IMG/VR virus record: IMGVR_UViG_3300037247_000236
Span: 1-48,170 of that record
Reading direction: 5' to 3' (one strand)
Length of the DNA stretch: 48,170 bases
Source of the DNA: a virus
Shown: positions 33,885 through 41,092 of the stretch, in pieces
How positions within the stretch are numbered: position 1 is the stretch's first letter
Layout: every line of letters begins with the position of its first letter
The notes under the pieces: generated by a model
What the model was told of the DNA's origin: nothing
The model's input: only the letters and a program-made list of their open reading frames with translations
Databases searched by the model: none
Program-made: the position numbers and the translations under genes

Positions 33885-34119
33885 GAGTGGCACCGTCCTT
33901 GGCGCCGTCGCCGTCCGTGGCTGCCTCATGCTGTTTCCCGCAAACTTCTTTGAAAATGCTCTGTGCTGTTGCGTGTTGGCATTTGGTGATTGAGTCCGTG
34001 TTGCAGATTGTTTTATACATTTTGCGGGCAAATTCCGCTCTCGGGTAAGTCACCTTCATCCTAAGCAATGCTTGCCCCAACCACACGATAGCTTCGTTAG
34101 TCATTTGCTCGTTATTCAC
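33877..34119 (-). CDS. Hypothetical protein, 80 residues
   Basis: GTG start at 34119 preceded by GAGGTGATG, overlapping the end of the small gene at 34116. Helical N-terminus (AIVWLGQALLRMKV) with several cysteines later (ICNTDS, KCQH, VCGK). No clear zinc pair. Function unknown. Confidence 0.6.
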   Translation of the reverse strand: MNNEQMTNEAIVWLGQALLRMKVTYPRAEFARKMYKTICNTDSITKCQHATAQSIFKEVCGKQHEAATDGDGAKDGATRV

Positions 34120-34205
34120 ACCATCACCTCGCTTTCGGTCAGGAATCTCGACGGGAGCTTGGCTGTACTGCGTACAGCCCGTTGTTGGTTGACGGTCAGT
34201 TTCAT
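34116..34205 (-). CDS. 29-residue protein in a coupled overlap
   Basis: ATG overlaps the stop of the gene at 34202 (ATGA), and its own stop overlaps the GTG of the next gene (GTGTGA). Sequence starts MKLTVNQQRAVRS. Its existence is inferred from perfect coupling on both sides. It may also serve mainly to carry ribosomes to the next start. Confidence 0.45.
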   Translation of the reverse strand: MKLTVNQQRAVRSTAKLPSRFLTESEVMV

Positions 34206-34681
34206 GATGTCTCCGGTGCGGGTTTCTGTTCGTCCAAGACCATCTGGTCGTATTCTGCTTTCAGCTTATCCCAAGCGTCTTTGGTATCCGATGTTTTTTT
34301 CCGGGCAACTTCGCAATCTTTGTAGAGCAGTGGAATTTTCGCGTTAATTGATACCAGTTCGACGGTCAGCCTTTCGACTTGATCGGCGTTCGCGTTTTCC
34401 GTGATGATCAGGAAAAGCTCCGTCCACTCCGAATCCACCTTTTTGATGCCTATAAATCCTTCAAGGCTTTTGGCCAAAACCAACGCCCTGCTCCACGGGT
34501 CATCCTTTGCACGAAATAAATCGGCATCGAGTCGATCGCGGTCTAAGATGGCGTTGTCGTGATTGCGTTCGATACCTTTCTCGGCGATTGACAGTTCGGC
34601 GTATTTCGTACCCACCGCGTTGGCCTCTGCGAGCATCTTGTCTGTGTCAATTTCAATTTTCATTTGTTCATCCTCTTTCAT
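34202..34681 (-). CDS. Hypothetical coiled-coil protein with duplicated start
   Basis: 159 residues from the ATG at 34681, or 153 from the ATG at 34663. Both ATGs lie in an exact 18-bp tandem duplication (34658-34693) that copies ribosome site and start codon. The first ATG overlaps the previous stop. Mostly helical and charged (AEKGIERNHDNAILDRDRLD; VARKKTSDTKDAWDKLK). Function unknown. Confidence 0.7.
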   Translation of the reverse strand: MKEDEQMKIEIDTDKMLAEANAVGTKYAELSIAEKGIERNHDNAILDRDRLDADLFRAKDDPWSRALVLAKSLEGFIGIKKVDSEWTELFLIITENANADQVERLTVELVSINAKIPLLYKDCEVARKKTSDTKDAWDKLKAEYDQMVLDEQKPAPETS

Positions 34682-34693
34682 TTGTTCATCCTC
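34658..34693 (-). repeat. 18-bp tandem duplication of ribosome site and start codon
   Basis: GAGGATGAACAAATGAAA occurs twice back to back on the minus strand (34676-34693 and 34658-34675). Each copy holds a GAGG ribosome site and an in-frame ATG for the gene at 34202. Confidence 0.9.
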
Positions 34694-34824
34694 AAAACAC
34701 AAAACGAAATACCCAATGCGAACAGGTAATAAAAACATAGTGCGTACTTACGCTCGTACGCGGCGAGACCCGCAATCACCGCGTAGAAGACCATTAGGAT
34801 ATACATGGTGAATGCGGCGGTCAT
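34678..34824 (-). CDS. 48-residue two-span membrane protein
   Basis: ATG at 34824 overlaps the previous stop (TGATG) and the TGA overlaps the next ATG. Two hydrophobic spans: MYILMVFYAVIAGLAA and CFYYLFALGISFCVL, separated by YERKYA. Possible holin-like or membrane-modifying role; no family assigned. Confidence 0.6.
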   Translation of the reverse strand: MTAAFTMYILMVFYAVIAGLAAYERKYALCFYYLFALGISFCVLRMNK

Positions 34825-35066
34825 CACTTCCGCTCCTTGGCTAAAATCTGAACGTCGTAGAGGGTGACGGGGCGAGACGGTGGGGCATCGCCATGCGTAT
34901 TCCCAGATAGGAGGTAAGTATACCCCTTCTCGTTTTTTATCCGCAATCCACTACCAGGGTTATCCACCCAAATAAAATAATCGCCCAGGATCAAATCACT
35001 GTATGGCATTATTGTTGTTTCTTCTTCACCCGGAAACTCCTCAACAAACTTAAGCTCTACGCTCAT
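34824..35066 (-). CDS. Hypothetical protein, related to the gene at 31614
   Basis: 80 residues, beta-rich, with YSDLILGDYFIWVDN, a central KGYTYLLSG and PVTLYDVQILAKE. It shares this order with the protein at 31614, so the two are probably paralogues. AGGAGAAAACC lies before the ATG. Confidence 0.65.
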   Translation of the reverse strand: MSVELKFVEEFPGEEETTIMPYSDLILGDYFIWVDNPGSGLRIKNEKGYTYLLSGNTHGDAPPSRPVTLYDVQILAKERK

Positions 35067-35075
35067 GGTTTTCTC

Positions 35076-35738
35076 CTATTCGTATCCCATCTCTGAAAGC
35101 GGTATCTCAACCGGCTTGTTTAACATGTTCTGACGCTTCGTTTCGACCAAGGCTAAGAATTTAGGCATCTCTTTATCGAGCGCGGCGAAGACCTCTTTAT
35201 CTGGTAGGCATCGAACCACGACATTCTTCATTTCGGGCGTTGGGTTGTAGGATACCAAGTCCCACCACGACCTGCCTGTGACCCATAGCGAGCCGTAAAC
35301 TTGCAAACGGTGTTTCGCTACCAATTTGTCGGGATCGTCGATGTAGACGCCCTGGTTCTCCGCTGAGGGGTTCTTAATCTCGACGCCACCAATCTCGCCG
35401 ACAAGGCCATCGGGGGAACAGCCGTATCGCTCCTTGTCGTCAGTGATAAATCCTACCGAAGTCGTCTCGGCCATCAGATGAAAACACTGATACCAACTCA
35501 ATGCTTCGGCTTCTAATTCTTTACCACGCTCCATCCATGCAGACGATCCTGAATTCGACATTTCGCCGGTTACTAATTCGGTAGCCAGTCGAAGCGCGTA
35601 CGAATTCTGCGACCGAGACGGTTCCAAGTTCTTCGGCTGTATTATCTTGTTGAATTCCGACGCCGATGGTTTGCCACGTTTTACCTCGAACCATTGCGGC
35701 GATCCCTGCTTGCAATTATGTACCTTCATTATTCGCAT
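35076..35738 (-). CDS. YqaJ / lambda-exonuclease-like recombination nuclease
   Basis: 220 residues. N-terminal GSPQWFEVKRGKPSASEF (12-29), helix RGKELEAEALSWY (71-83), catalytic block CSPDGLVGEIGGVEIKN (107-123; D110, E120, K122) and Q146 in RLQVYGSLWVTG. These are the PD-(D/E)XK motifs of phage 5'-3' exonucleases that make single-stranded tails. It overlaps the Erf gene by 23 bases, making a two-gene recombination module. An ATG at 35729 is an alternative start. Confidence 0.92.
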   Translation of the reverse strand: MRIMKVHNCKQGSPQWFEVKRGKPSASEFNKIIQPKNLEPSRSQNSYALRLATELVTGEMSNSGSSAWMERGKELEAEALSWYQCFHLMAETTSVGFITDDKERYGCSPDGLVGEIGGVEIKNPSAENQGVYIDDPDKLVAKHRLQVYGSLWVTGRSWWDLVSYNPTPEMKNVVVRCLPDKEVFAALDKEMPKFLALVETKRQNMLNKPVEIPLSEMGYE

Positions 35739-36498
35739 CGCTTTTTAGACCCAGTCGGTACATCGCGTTTTTGAAATTCTCGACGGACATATCGCCCAAT
35801 TTTTCAACTCCGTAATGTTTCAAAAGTATCGCTTTCGGTGATCCTTTTTGGATTATCATGTCGTTCAAATCGTTGGCCTGATCTTCGGTGATCGTCTGCG
35901 CCGGTTTTTGCTCGACTGGTTCCGGCGCGGGCCTCGCCGCATCAGTGTCTTCGTCGCACGAAGTTAACCCGAGTATCGATACGAGCGATTGTCGCTTGGC
36001 GTATGTAAGAGCTGCACCATATTTTTGAGCTGCTGAAGAACCTGATGCTGAGTCCGTAGGACATTGAAACGTCGAGACAATACTATGGCCGTCAACGTGG
36101 ACCAGTCTACATGTGCAGGACAAAACGCCCTTGTCGTTCGTGCTGCTATCCCATGTGTAAGTCAAATCGTTATTACGCAGCGGAGCCTTGATTGTGTTCG
36201 CTATACCCGGCAAGTCTGCGTAAGTGTACCCGTAGCCCGATCCGCTCTTGGTTGCTATTTTCGCATCTTTATTTTTGATGATAGCGGGACACTCATCGTG
36301 GAATTGCGCGAACGCCCGATTGAAAGCTGCGTGCGCCCTGCGATCTTCGGAACGGTGAACCAAGGCCGCGATGCGTTCCAGCTTCTCCACGTCCACGTCC
36401 TTGGACTTGATCGCCATTTCCAGCATGGCGGGGTAGTTGATCTCCTGCTGTACCAGCGGCATCGGCTCGACCTTCGCCAGTTTGGTTTCCTCAGTCAT
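35716..36498 (-). CDS. erf: Erf-family single-strand annealing protein
   Basis: 260 residues, ATG at 36498 with AAAGGA nine bases upstream; a TTG at 36507 is less likely. The core YTYADLPGIANTIKAPL (about 91-107) and SAAQKYGAALTYAKRQSLVS (about 155-174) with ILGLTSCDEDTDA are signature Erf sequences. The protein coats single strands made by the exonuclease and anneals them, supporting genome circularisation or recombination. The C-terminal 60 residues form a separate helical part. Confidence 0.93.
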   Translation of the reverse strand: MTEETKLAKVEPMPLVQQEINYPAMLEMAIKSKDVDVEKLERIAALVHRSEDRRAHAAFNRAFAQFHDECPAIIKNKDAKIATKSGSGYGYTYADLPGIANTIKAPLRNNDLTYTWDSSTNDKGVLSCTCRLVHVDGHSIVSTFQCPTDSASGSSAAQKYGAALTYAKRQSLVSILGLTSCDEDTDAARPAPEPVEQKPAQTITEDQANDLNDMIIQKGSPKAILLKHYGVEKLGDMSVENFKNAMYRLGLKSDANNEGT

Positions 36499-36518
36499 TT
36501 TGCTCAATCCTTTCGATC

Positions 36519-37439
36519 TTAAAAGACCTGATCAATCACTTGCATTAAATAAGCGCCATCAACTTTTTCTCCGTCTTTGGCTCGCAACAAACTCAACATC
36601 TGTTCAAAGTAAGCGGAGTCCACGCCTACAAGCTGGTCTTCGAGAACTGATATATCGGTCAAGTCGAGTTGATTTAGTTCCCATGCCATTTTCACAAATT
36701 GCCCTGCGTTAATAGTCCAGCCGCGTTTCAGAAATTTGCGTGTACGAATAATCGAACACAGTGGATACTTGGAAGATTCATAACGCAGTTCACGGGCAAG
36801 AAGCGCTTCAAGTGCCTTGGGCGGCAAAATCAACTTTCCTGTCTTGGCATCCCACGAACATGTGCAATGAATGAAATCATAATTTTCGTGAATTTCTTCA
36901 GCGCTGCCATAGAAACGAATTACCAACTGCATCTTGTGTGAAAGCGAAATCGCGTTAGTAGATAAAAATACGGGGCGATACTTTGGTTTACCCTGATCGG
37001 CTTTTGCCGCTTCTTGAGCGTCCTTAGTGACATCTTCGACGAACTGCGCCGACTCGGCATCACCATCAAACTGTTCAAAGTATTGATAATCGTCATTGCC
37101 TGACTCCGAAGCAATGCCTGCGGATTTTACTACGATCTTTACTCGTCCATCTTCCATCACGGCTTCGATATCAACTTCTCGATCGCTGTTTTTATATCGA
37201 GTTGGCGGATTTTCCTTGAATTGTTCGACATAGTATTTCGCTACCAGGTGCGCCGTGTTGCAATTCTTAAAGTAAACATCGTAGTCGTTGACGGGTTCCC
37301 CTAACAACATCGACGATATGGCTCCGCCTGTAATCAGGGTGTTTTCTTTGACTATTTTCTGCAATCCTTCACTTTTGATCGACGATACCCAGTCATCGAA
37401 CTTCTTACGCAAGACTGATTTAATCGTTTTCGCTTTCAT
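36519..37439 (-). CDS. Nucleotidyltransferase-like protein
   Basis: 306 residues. The N-terminal core TLITGGAISSMLLGE followed by NDYDVYF has the GG...DxD arrangement of pol-beta-fold nucleotidyltransferases (GG 38-39; D52, D54). A third acid may be D68 or later in REVDIEAV. The C-terminal 200 residues are unlike CCA-adding enzymes. Possible substrates are RNA ends, proteins or small molecules. It lies just upstream of the Erf gene. TTG at 37445 is an alternative start. Confidence 0.7.
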   Translation of the reverse strand: MKAKTIKSVLRKKFDDWVSSIKSEGLQKIVKENTLITGGAISSMLLGEPVNDYDVYFKNCNTAHLVAKYYVEQFKENPPTRYKNSDREVDIEAVMEDGRVKIVVKSAGIASESGNDDYQYFEQFDGDAESAQFVEDVTKDAQEAAKADQGKPKYRPVFLSTNAISLSHKMQLVIRFYGSAEEIHENYDFIHCTCSWDAKTGKLILPPKALEALLARELRYESSKYPLCSIIRTRKFLKRGWTINAGQFVKMAWELNQLDLTDISVLEDQLVGVDSAYFEQMLSLLRAKDGEKVDGAYLMQVIDQVF

Positions 37440-37465
37440 CCTCAATCCTTCTTTCTTTCGCGTCG

Positions 37466-38083
37466 TTATCCACCCGCCAACACTTTTGCGGGTATCTGTT
37501 TATGTTCTACACGTCCGTGGATACCCAAGTGAACATACCAGCATTCGCTGGAGCAAAAATATCGCTTGCGGTTGTTTATGGTCATAACAAATATGTCGCC
37601 GCACTGATTGCAGATGAAAGAATTACGCCTAATGGTGGTTTTGTTTAAGCACATCGTAGAACAATGTATCTTCCCTACCCCACAATCCGATACTAAAACC
37701 TTGCCGCACTCTTTACAGGCAGTAACAATTTTAGCGTTGGGTTTACAGCTTCGGTCGGGCATAGCTAACCCAGCCTCGACCGCTTCTGCCCGTACCTGCC
37801 TAACCCGCTCCCTTGAGATATTGTGTATTGCACCTATCTGCTTGTAGGTCAACTCGCAATCTTGCAGGTTCGCGATGATGGTGAAATTTCTTTGATGTAA
37901 AATGCTACTAGGCTTTCTTCCACGCTCAAGGAGTGGGTAAGAAACATCATTTTCACGGCACGCCATACGAACTGAACAGATTGTCAGGCCATACATTTTG
38001 GCTACTTGTTCAACTGTAGACCCGTTGGCTACCATTCGACTCATTGTTAGTCGTCGTTTTTTCAAGTCTTCTCGTGTGGCCAT
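37466..38083 (-). CDS. Sigma-region-4-like DNA-binding protein with zinc ribbons
   Basis: 205 residues. Two helix-turn-helix segments: about 23-45 (TVEQVAKMYGLTICSVR) and 78-97, where IGAIHNISRERVRQV matches the region 4 signature that reads the -35 element. The C-terminal half has cysteine pairs C123/C126, C141/C145, C158/C161 and C177/C181, likely two zinc ribbons. It could be a late transcription factor or a promoter-specific regulator. Some homing-type proteins share the zinc part, so a mobile origin is possible. Confidence 0.7.
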   Translation of the reverse strand: MATREDLKKRRLTMSRMVANGSTVEQVAKMYGLTICSVRMACRENDVSYPLLERGRKPSSILHQRNFTIIANLQDCELTYKQIGAIHNISRERVRQVRAEAVEAGLAMPDRSCKPNAKIVTACKECGKVLVSDCGVGKIHCSTMCLNKTTIRRNSFICNQCGDIFVMTINNRKRYFCSSECWYVHLGIHGRVEHKQIPAKVLAGG

Positions 38084-38331
38084 GATTCCGTTCTCAATAA
38101 TTTTGCGTCGTTATCCCGCTGCTCCGTCTTCATGGAGTCAACGTGCTGATCGTAAAGCCTTTCCATCCACGGTGACTCTGTCGTGCAGTTGGCACACAGC
38201 TTCACGTCGCCGCCGTCGAAGCTGTAGGAATTAGTTTCCACAAGCTGCGAGCACCCGTCGCACACGCCGGGCATGTCGTGAAGCACTGCGTCCATGCGGC
38301 TGACGGTTTCGTTTAACTCGTCCATCGTCAC
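38062..38331 (-). CDS. Small zinc-ribbon protein
   Basis: 89 residues, GTG start after AAGGA, overlapping the previous stop (GTGA). CDGC (24-27) and CANC (46-49) are spaced like a zinc ribbon. The remainder is helical and charged. No further assignment. Confidence 0.65.
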   Translation of the reverse strand: MTMDELNETVSRMDAVLHDMPGVCDGCSQLVETNSYSFDGGDVKLCANCTTESPWMERLYDQHVDSMKTEQRDNDAKLLRTESWPHEKT

Positions 38332-38555
38332 GACGCAGTTCCTTCCTGTGCTTCGTGGCAGGCTTTTAGTATAGAGGTCGCTACACGCAAAACATCCTCC
38401 GCAATAAAATCAGGTTCGGACGATTCGTGGCGTCGAATAATCTCACCTGCAACCTTCCCCGCCATCTTCTCCAGCTTGGTGAAGCCGACAGGGTCTCGCG
38501 TATCTCCGCTTCCTACTGGGTTCGCCGGTTGTCGCATGTATTCTTCAAATTTCAA
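38328..38555 (-). CDS. Hypothetical protein, 75 residues
   Basis: Starts MKFEEYMRQPAN; helical C-terminal part with EDVLRVATSILKACHEAQ. Overlaps both neighbours by four bases. Small phage proteins with similar features have no assigned role. Confidence 0.65.
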   Translation of the reverse strand: MKFEEYMRQPANPVGSGDTRDPVGFTKLEKMAGKVAGEIIRRHESSEPDFIAEDVLRVATSILKACHEAQEGTAS

Positions 38556-38737
38556 GACGCACTTCCTTTCTCGGATTCGATGTCAGCGAGCAGACGTTCC
38601 GCTTCAAGCTGATCGAATCCCTTAACTTCCTTCATTTCCAGAAAGTCGTGTTTCTCGCGGAGTCGTTCTTTCGCTTCCAGCGAGAGGGGAACGAACGCCT
38701 CGTTGATTCTCAAATACAGTGCCGATTCGCCTATCAT
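38552..38737 (-). CDS. Hypothetical protein, 61 residues
   Basis: ATG at 38737 with GAGAGGAAAATC upstream; a longer frame to 38773 lacks a ribosome site. N-terminal strand (SALYLRINEAFVPL) then charged helices (KERLREKHDFLEM). Unknown function. Confidence 0.6.
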   Translation of the reverse strand: MIGESALYLRINEAFVPLSLEAKERLREKHDFLEMKEVKGFDQLEAERLLADIESEKGSAS

Positions 38738-38748
38738 GATTTTCCTCT

Positions 38749-38976
38749 CTAACTGTTTATTTTCTCTCGCCACAACCGGCGAAACTCTTCGCGGTCGGGT
38801 TTGTCGTTATCTAACCAAAACTGTACCGACGCCTTGTACCATCTCAATTTACGGCTTGCCATCGACGCCAGCGGTGGAAGTTGTCCGCGATATTGCATAT
38901 TGCTGATTTCCTCGGTAGTCACTCCGAGCAGCTTGGCGAAGTGCGTCGGGTTCAGCTTGTCGGGTAGCGAATGCAC
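38749..38976 (-). CDS. Helix-turn-helix DNA-binding protein
   Basis: 75 residues, GTG start after GAGGTGC. The segment HFAKLLGVTTEEISNMQYRGQLP (about 12-34) reads as a MerR/excisionase-type winged helix, followed by ASRKLRWYKASVQFWL. Likely a small transcription regulator or excisionase-like factor. Confidence 0.7.
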   Translation of the reverse strand: MHSLPDKLNPTHFAKLLGVTTEEISNMQYRGQLPPLASMASRKLRWYKASVQFWLDNDKPDREEFRRLWREKINS

Positions 38977-39269
38977 GACGCACCTCGCAGGTCTGATATA
39001 GCGTTGTCGAGATTTGCAAAATCGATACAGTGTGCTTCTCTGATTTGTTCGGTGATAGCAAGCAACCGCTCGACCTTGGCTGGTTCGTAGAGTTTGTCGT
39101 TCAATGCTTCGCCGCTACATTTAATACACAGCAACATGTGACTTGTCACAACATCGGCTTCTTGGATGTAGCCTACAAGAACCCAATCACCAGCTTGGAG
39201 GGCTTTGCTGCAATTGCCACAGTGTATTACGGCCTGATTTGCCTGGCTTTTTGATTTTGATTTGCTCAT
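38952..39269 (-). CDS. Zinc-finger protein with shared C-terminal motif
   Basis: 105 residues, ATG at 39269 with GGAGGCGTGTCA upstream. Ser/Lys-rich N-terminus (SKSKSKSQ), zinc pairs HCGNC and LLCIKC, then YEPAKVERLLAITEQIREAH. The segment YDPAKVERLLDALE recurs in the gene at 41089, so a domain has moved between genes. Function unknown. Confidence 0.65.
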   Translation of the reverse strand: MSKSKSKSQANQAVIHCGNCSKALQAGDWVLVGYIQEADVVTSHMLLCIKCSGEALNDKLYEPAKVERLLAITEQIREAHCIDFANLDNAISDLRGASCIRYPTS

Positions 39270-39316
39270 TGACACGCCTCCAGCGTATACTGTCTTGTGA
39301 AATTGGGGTTAGTCGA

Positions 39317-39658
39317 TTATTTTATATTCTCGGCTAAGAACTCAACAACGTGCATGGTCGGCTTGTAAGACTCGATCATGTGATTGACCACGCAGGGAAC
39401 GCCAATAAGGAAAAAAAACAAGGCCACCCCATAACAGCTTAGCATGGCGATTTTGGGCGGGTTCATTCCGTCCGCGGTTTTTATATGGCGAGCGAACACG
39501 CCGCCTAAAACAGTTAATACGATCACGAAAGACCCGTAGCCAAGCGAAGCTAGTATCGCTGCTGCAATTTCTGCCGTAGCTGCTTCTTGCACCATTACAT
39601 CAAAGCTGTTCATTGCGTGCTGGCCAACGTCATACAGTAATGCAATTATTGTTTCCAT
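39317..39658 (-). CDS. Membrane protein with two spans (holin-like candidate)
   Basis: 113 residues. Spans at about 29-54 (ILASLGYGSFVIVLTVLGGV) and 70-90 (MLSCYGVALFFFLIGVPCVV). The N-terminal 28 residues are amphipathic. Size and topology fit holins, but it sits among regulatory genes rather than lysis genes. No motif is decisive. Confidence 0.6.
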   Translation of the reverse strand: METIIALLYDVGQHAMNSFDVMVQEAATAEIAAAILASLGYGSFVIVLTVLGGVFARHIKTADGMNPPKIAMLSCYGVALFFFLIGVPCVVNHMIESYKPTMHVVEFLAENIK

Positions 39659-39663
39659 GATAA

Positions 39664-39882
39664 TTATCCTTTCTCGTCAGGCTCGTGCTCAGCCCCGTCA
39701 CTGCATCCAACGTCCTCACTCGGTTTCCAGCCGAGTTGCTTCGCAAGACTCACCACAGCGAAACGAACCGCTCCACCGTAGCCGTCTGCGTGTCCTTCGT
39801 TGACCGCGTGGGGTTTCAGATAATCTAGCGGTCCTACTGGCATGTTCGACACGTTGATCGTAGTTGTTTTTGGTTCGCTCAT
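39664..39882 (-). CDS. Hypothetical protein, 72 residues
   Basis: Start chosen at the ATG at 39882 after AGAAAG. TINVSNMPVGPLDYLKPHAV and AVRFAVVSLAKQLGW suggest a small alpha-beta domain with a Pro-rich loop. A promoter-like TTGACG/TAGTTT pair is just upstream. Function unknown. Confidence 0.6.
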   Translation of the reverse strand: MSEPKTTTINVSNMPVGPLDYLKPHAVNEGHADGYGGAVRFAVVSLAKQLGWKPSEDVGCSDGAEHEPDEKG

Positions 39883-39895
39883 AACTTTCTTCTTC

Positions 39896-39924
39896 AAACT
39901 ACGAAAATCATCGGCGTACGTCAA
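39896..39924 (-). promoter_or_regulatory. Possible promoter before the gene at 39882
   Basis: TTGACG (39919-39924) and TAGTTT (39896-39901) are 17 bases apart on the minus strand. The -10 is weak. The spacing and position, about 14 bases before the ATG, are the main support. Confidence 0.3.
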
Positions 39925-39988
39925 GGGAATTCTATAATAAATCTCTAAGGGATTCGTGTACGATCATAAGCCTTTGCGGGGTAAGGGG

Positions 39989-40543
39989 TTACGTGTCGCC
40001 GTCGTATTCTTCGATGATGATTTCCAGCTGCGTTTTAATCGGTCGCTTGTTGTCTTTGGCGATCTTCGTGAGTTTTTCGTACGCTTTCGGGTCGATGTTG
40101 ACCGCGTTGGTGCTGCGTTTCGGGTGCATCGCCGTCTTGTTTTTGATTGCCGGCACGGTATTTTCTCCTGTATTTGCAGTGTCCGGGGTAATGGTTTCGA
40201 CTTTCCAGCCTTTCCCCGAGCGCTTCATAATTAGTAAATCGGCTGGTCCGTACTTCTTCCACAGCTTGCGAACCCGTTTGAAGTCGGGAGTCTCGTATCC
40301 TTTGATTTCCTCGTAGCCGATCACGATACGGCCATCGACGATGTAACTGACCATGAAATCGACAACGGTATGGAAGTCTTCGCCGAGTGGGATTTCCACT
40401 TGCCGATCCCAGCCAGCAATGATCTTGCCGCACAGCAATAAATCCAGCTCAGTCGCGCGGAACGCTTCCGCTTTGGAATGGTACACGGTCCCGTCGAACG
40501 TACGCTCGTCTTTCGGCGCTACTCCGTATTTGTGTTTGCGCAT
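39989..40543 (-). CDS. DUF1064 nuclease-like domain fused to a ribbon-helix-helix domain
   Basis: 184 residues. The DUF1064 part includes VYHSKAEAFRATELDLLL (20-37), VDFMVSYIVDGRIVIGYEEI (61-80) and KGYETPDFKRVRKLW (81-95), the core of a phage family thought to be endonuclease-like. A Lys/Thr-rich linker leads to NAVNIDPKAYEKLTKIAKD (146-164), a CopG/Arc-type ribbon-helix-helix. The fusion suggests DNA binding near its own or a neighbouring promoter in addition to nuclease activity. Confidence 0.82.
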   Translation of the reverse strand: MRKHKYGVAPKDERTFDGTVYHSKAEAFRATELDLLLCGKIIAGWDRQVEIPLGEDFHTVVDFMVSYIVDGRIVIGYEEIKGYETPDFKRVRKLWKKYGPADLLIMKRSGKGWKVETITPDTANTGENTVPAIKNKTAMHPKRSTNAVNIDPKAYEKLTKIAKDNKRPIKTQLEIIIEEYDGDT

Positions 40544-40809
40544 GTGTCCCCTTCCTTCTCAAGCTTTTCGGTTTGGTGCCTCTCCATGAATCCCGCCAAC
40601 GCAACGAATGCCAGGTTCCCTACAGCGGCATCAAGGTCGTCGTCGTTAGTTTGCATTTTGCGCGCCCTGCAAATGATTGCCGTCAGCTCAAGAGGAAAGC
40701 TTCCGTGCTCATCGATCGCGTCTAGGTATTCCGATATCATTTCGTAGCCCTCTTCTTTGTGGCGGTCGGCCTTGGCCAGCATTTTGACGAAATCTAGATG
40801 TGACTGCAT
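40519..40809 (-). CDS. Hypothetical helical protein, 96 residues
   Basis: ATG at 40809 after AAGGAACG. Helical throughout (FVKMLAKADRHKEEGYEMI; AVGNLAFVALAGFMERH). It overlaps the DUF1064 gene by 25 bases. No signal, membrane span or zinc site. Function unknown. Confidence 0.65.
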   Translation of the reverse strand: MQSHLDFVKMLAKADRHKEEGYEMISEYLDAIDEHGSFPLELTAIICRARKMQTNDDDLDAAVGNLAFVALAGFMERHQTEKLEKEGDTCANTNTE

Positions 40810-40895
40810 GATTACGTTCCTTCCTTCTTGATTTTTCCTGTTTGACGTGTACACTCAAAACGTCAATCCTTCTTGGTTTTGGCAGCTCGCCGACA

Positions 40896-40920
40896 CCCGC
40901 CGTCGGCGGGCGCTTTTTTT
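40896..40920 (+). terminator. Plus-strand terminator inside the leftward arm
   Basis: CCCGCC/GGCGGG with a three-base loop (40896-40910) is followed by CGC and seven T on the plus strand. Neighbouring genes run on the minus strand, so this would stop rightward (antisense) transcription. The T-run overlaps the stop codon of the minus gene at 40919. Read leftward it lacks a U-tract. Confidence 0.6.
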
Positions 40921-41092
40921 ACTTCGATATAACTTCGTTGCGTTCGTTGACCCGCTCGCCCTTGCAGGGCTTGCAGCGGCCCTTGTAGTCCTTCGCAAGC
41001 GGAATCGGTGAGCGTGGTATGGCCTTACATGTATCGGTCCAGCGTATCATGCACTTCTCACACACCGGCCATTTAGGTTGTTTCGTTGTCAT
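40919..41092 (-). CDS. 57-residue zinc-finger protein, paralogue of the gene at 45287
   Basis: ATG at 41092 overlaps the previous stop and has AAGGATGCGAAACC upstream. Sequence KWPVCEKCMIRW and YKGRCKPCKGER; the gene at 45287 on the other arm has QWPACETCKRRY and YSGICKPCKTKQ. Two CxxC pairs likely bind one zinc. The pair on opposite arms is an old duplication. Confidence 0.7.
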   Translation of the reverse strand: MTTKQPKWPVCEKCMIRWTDTCKAIPRSPIPLAKDYKGRCKPCKGERVNERNEVISK

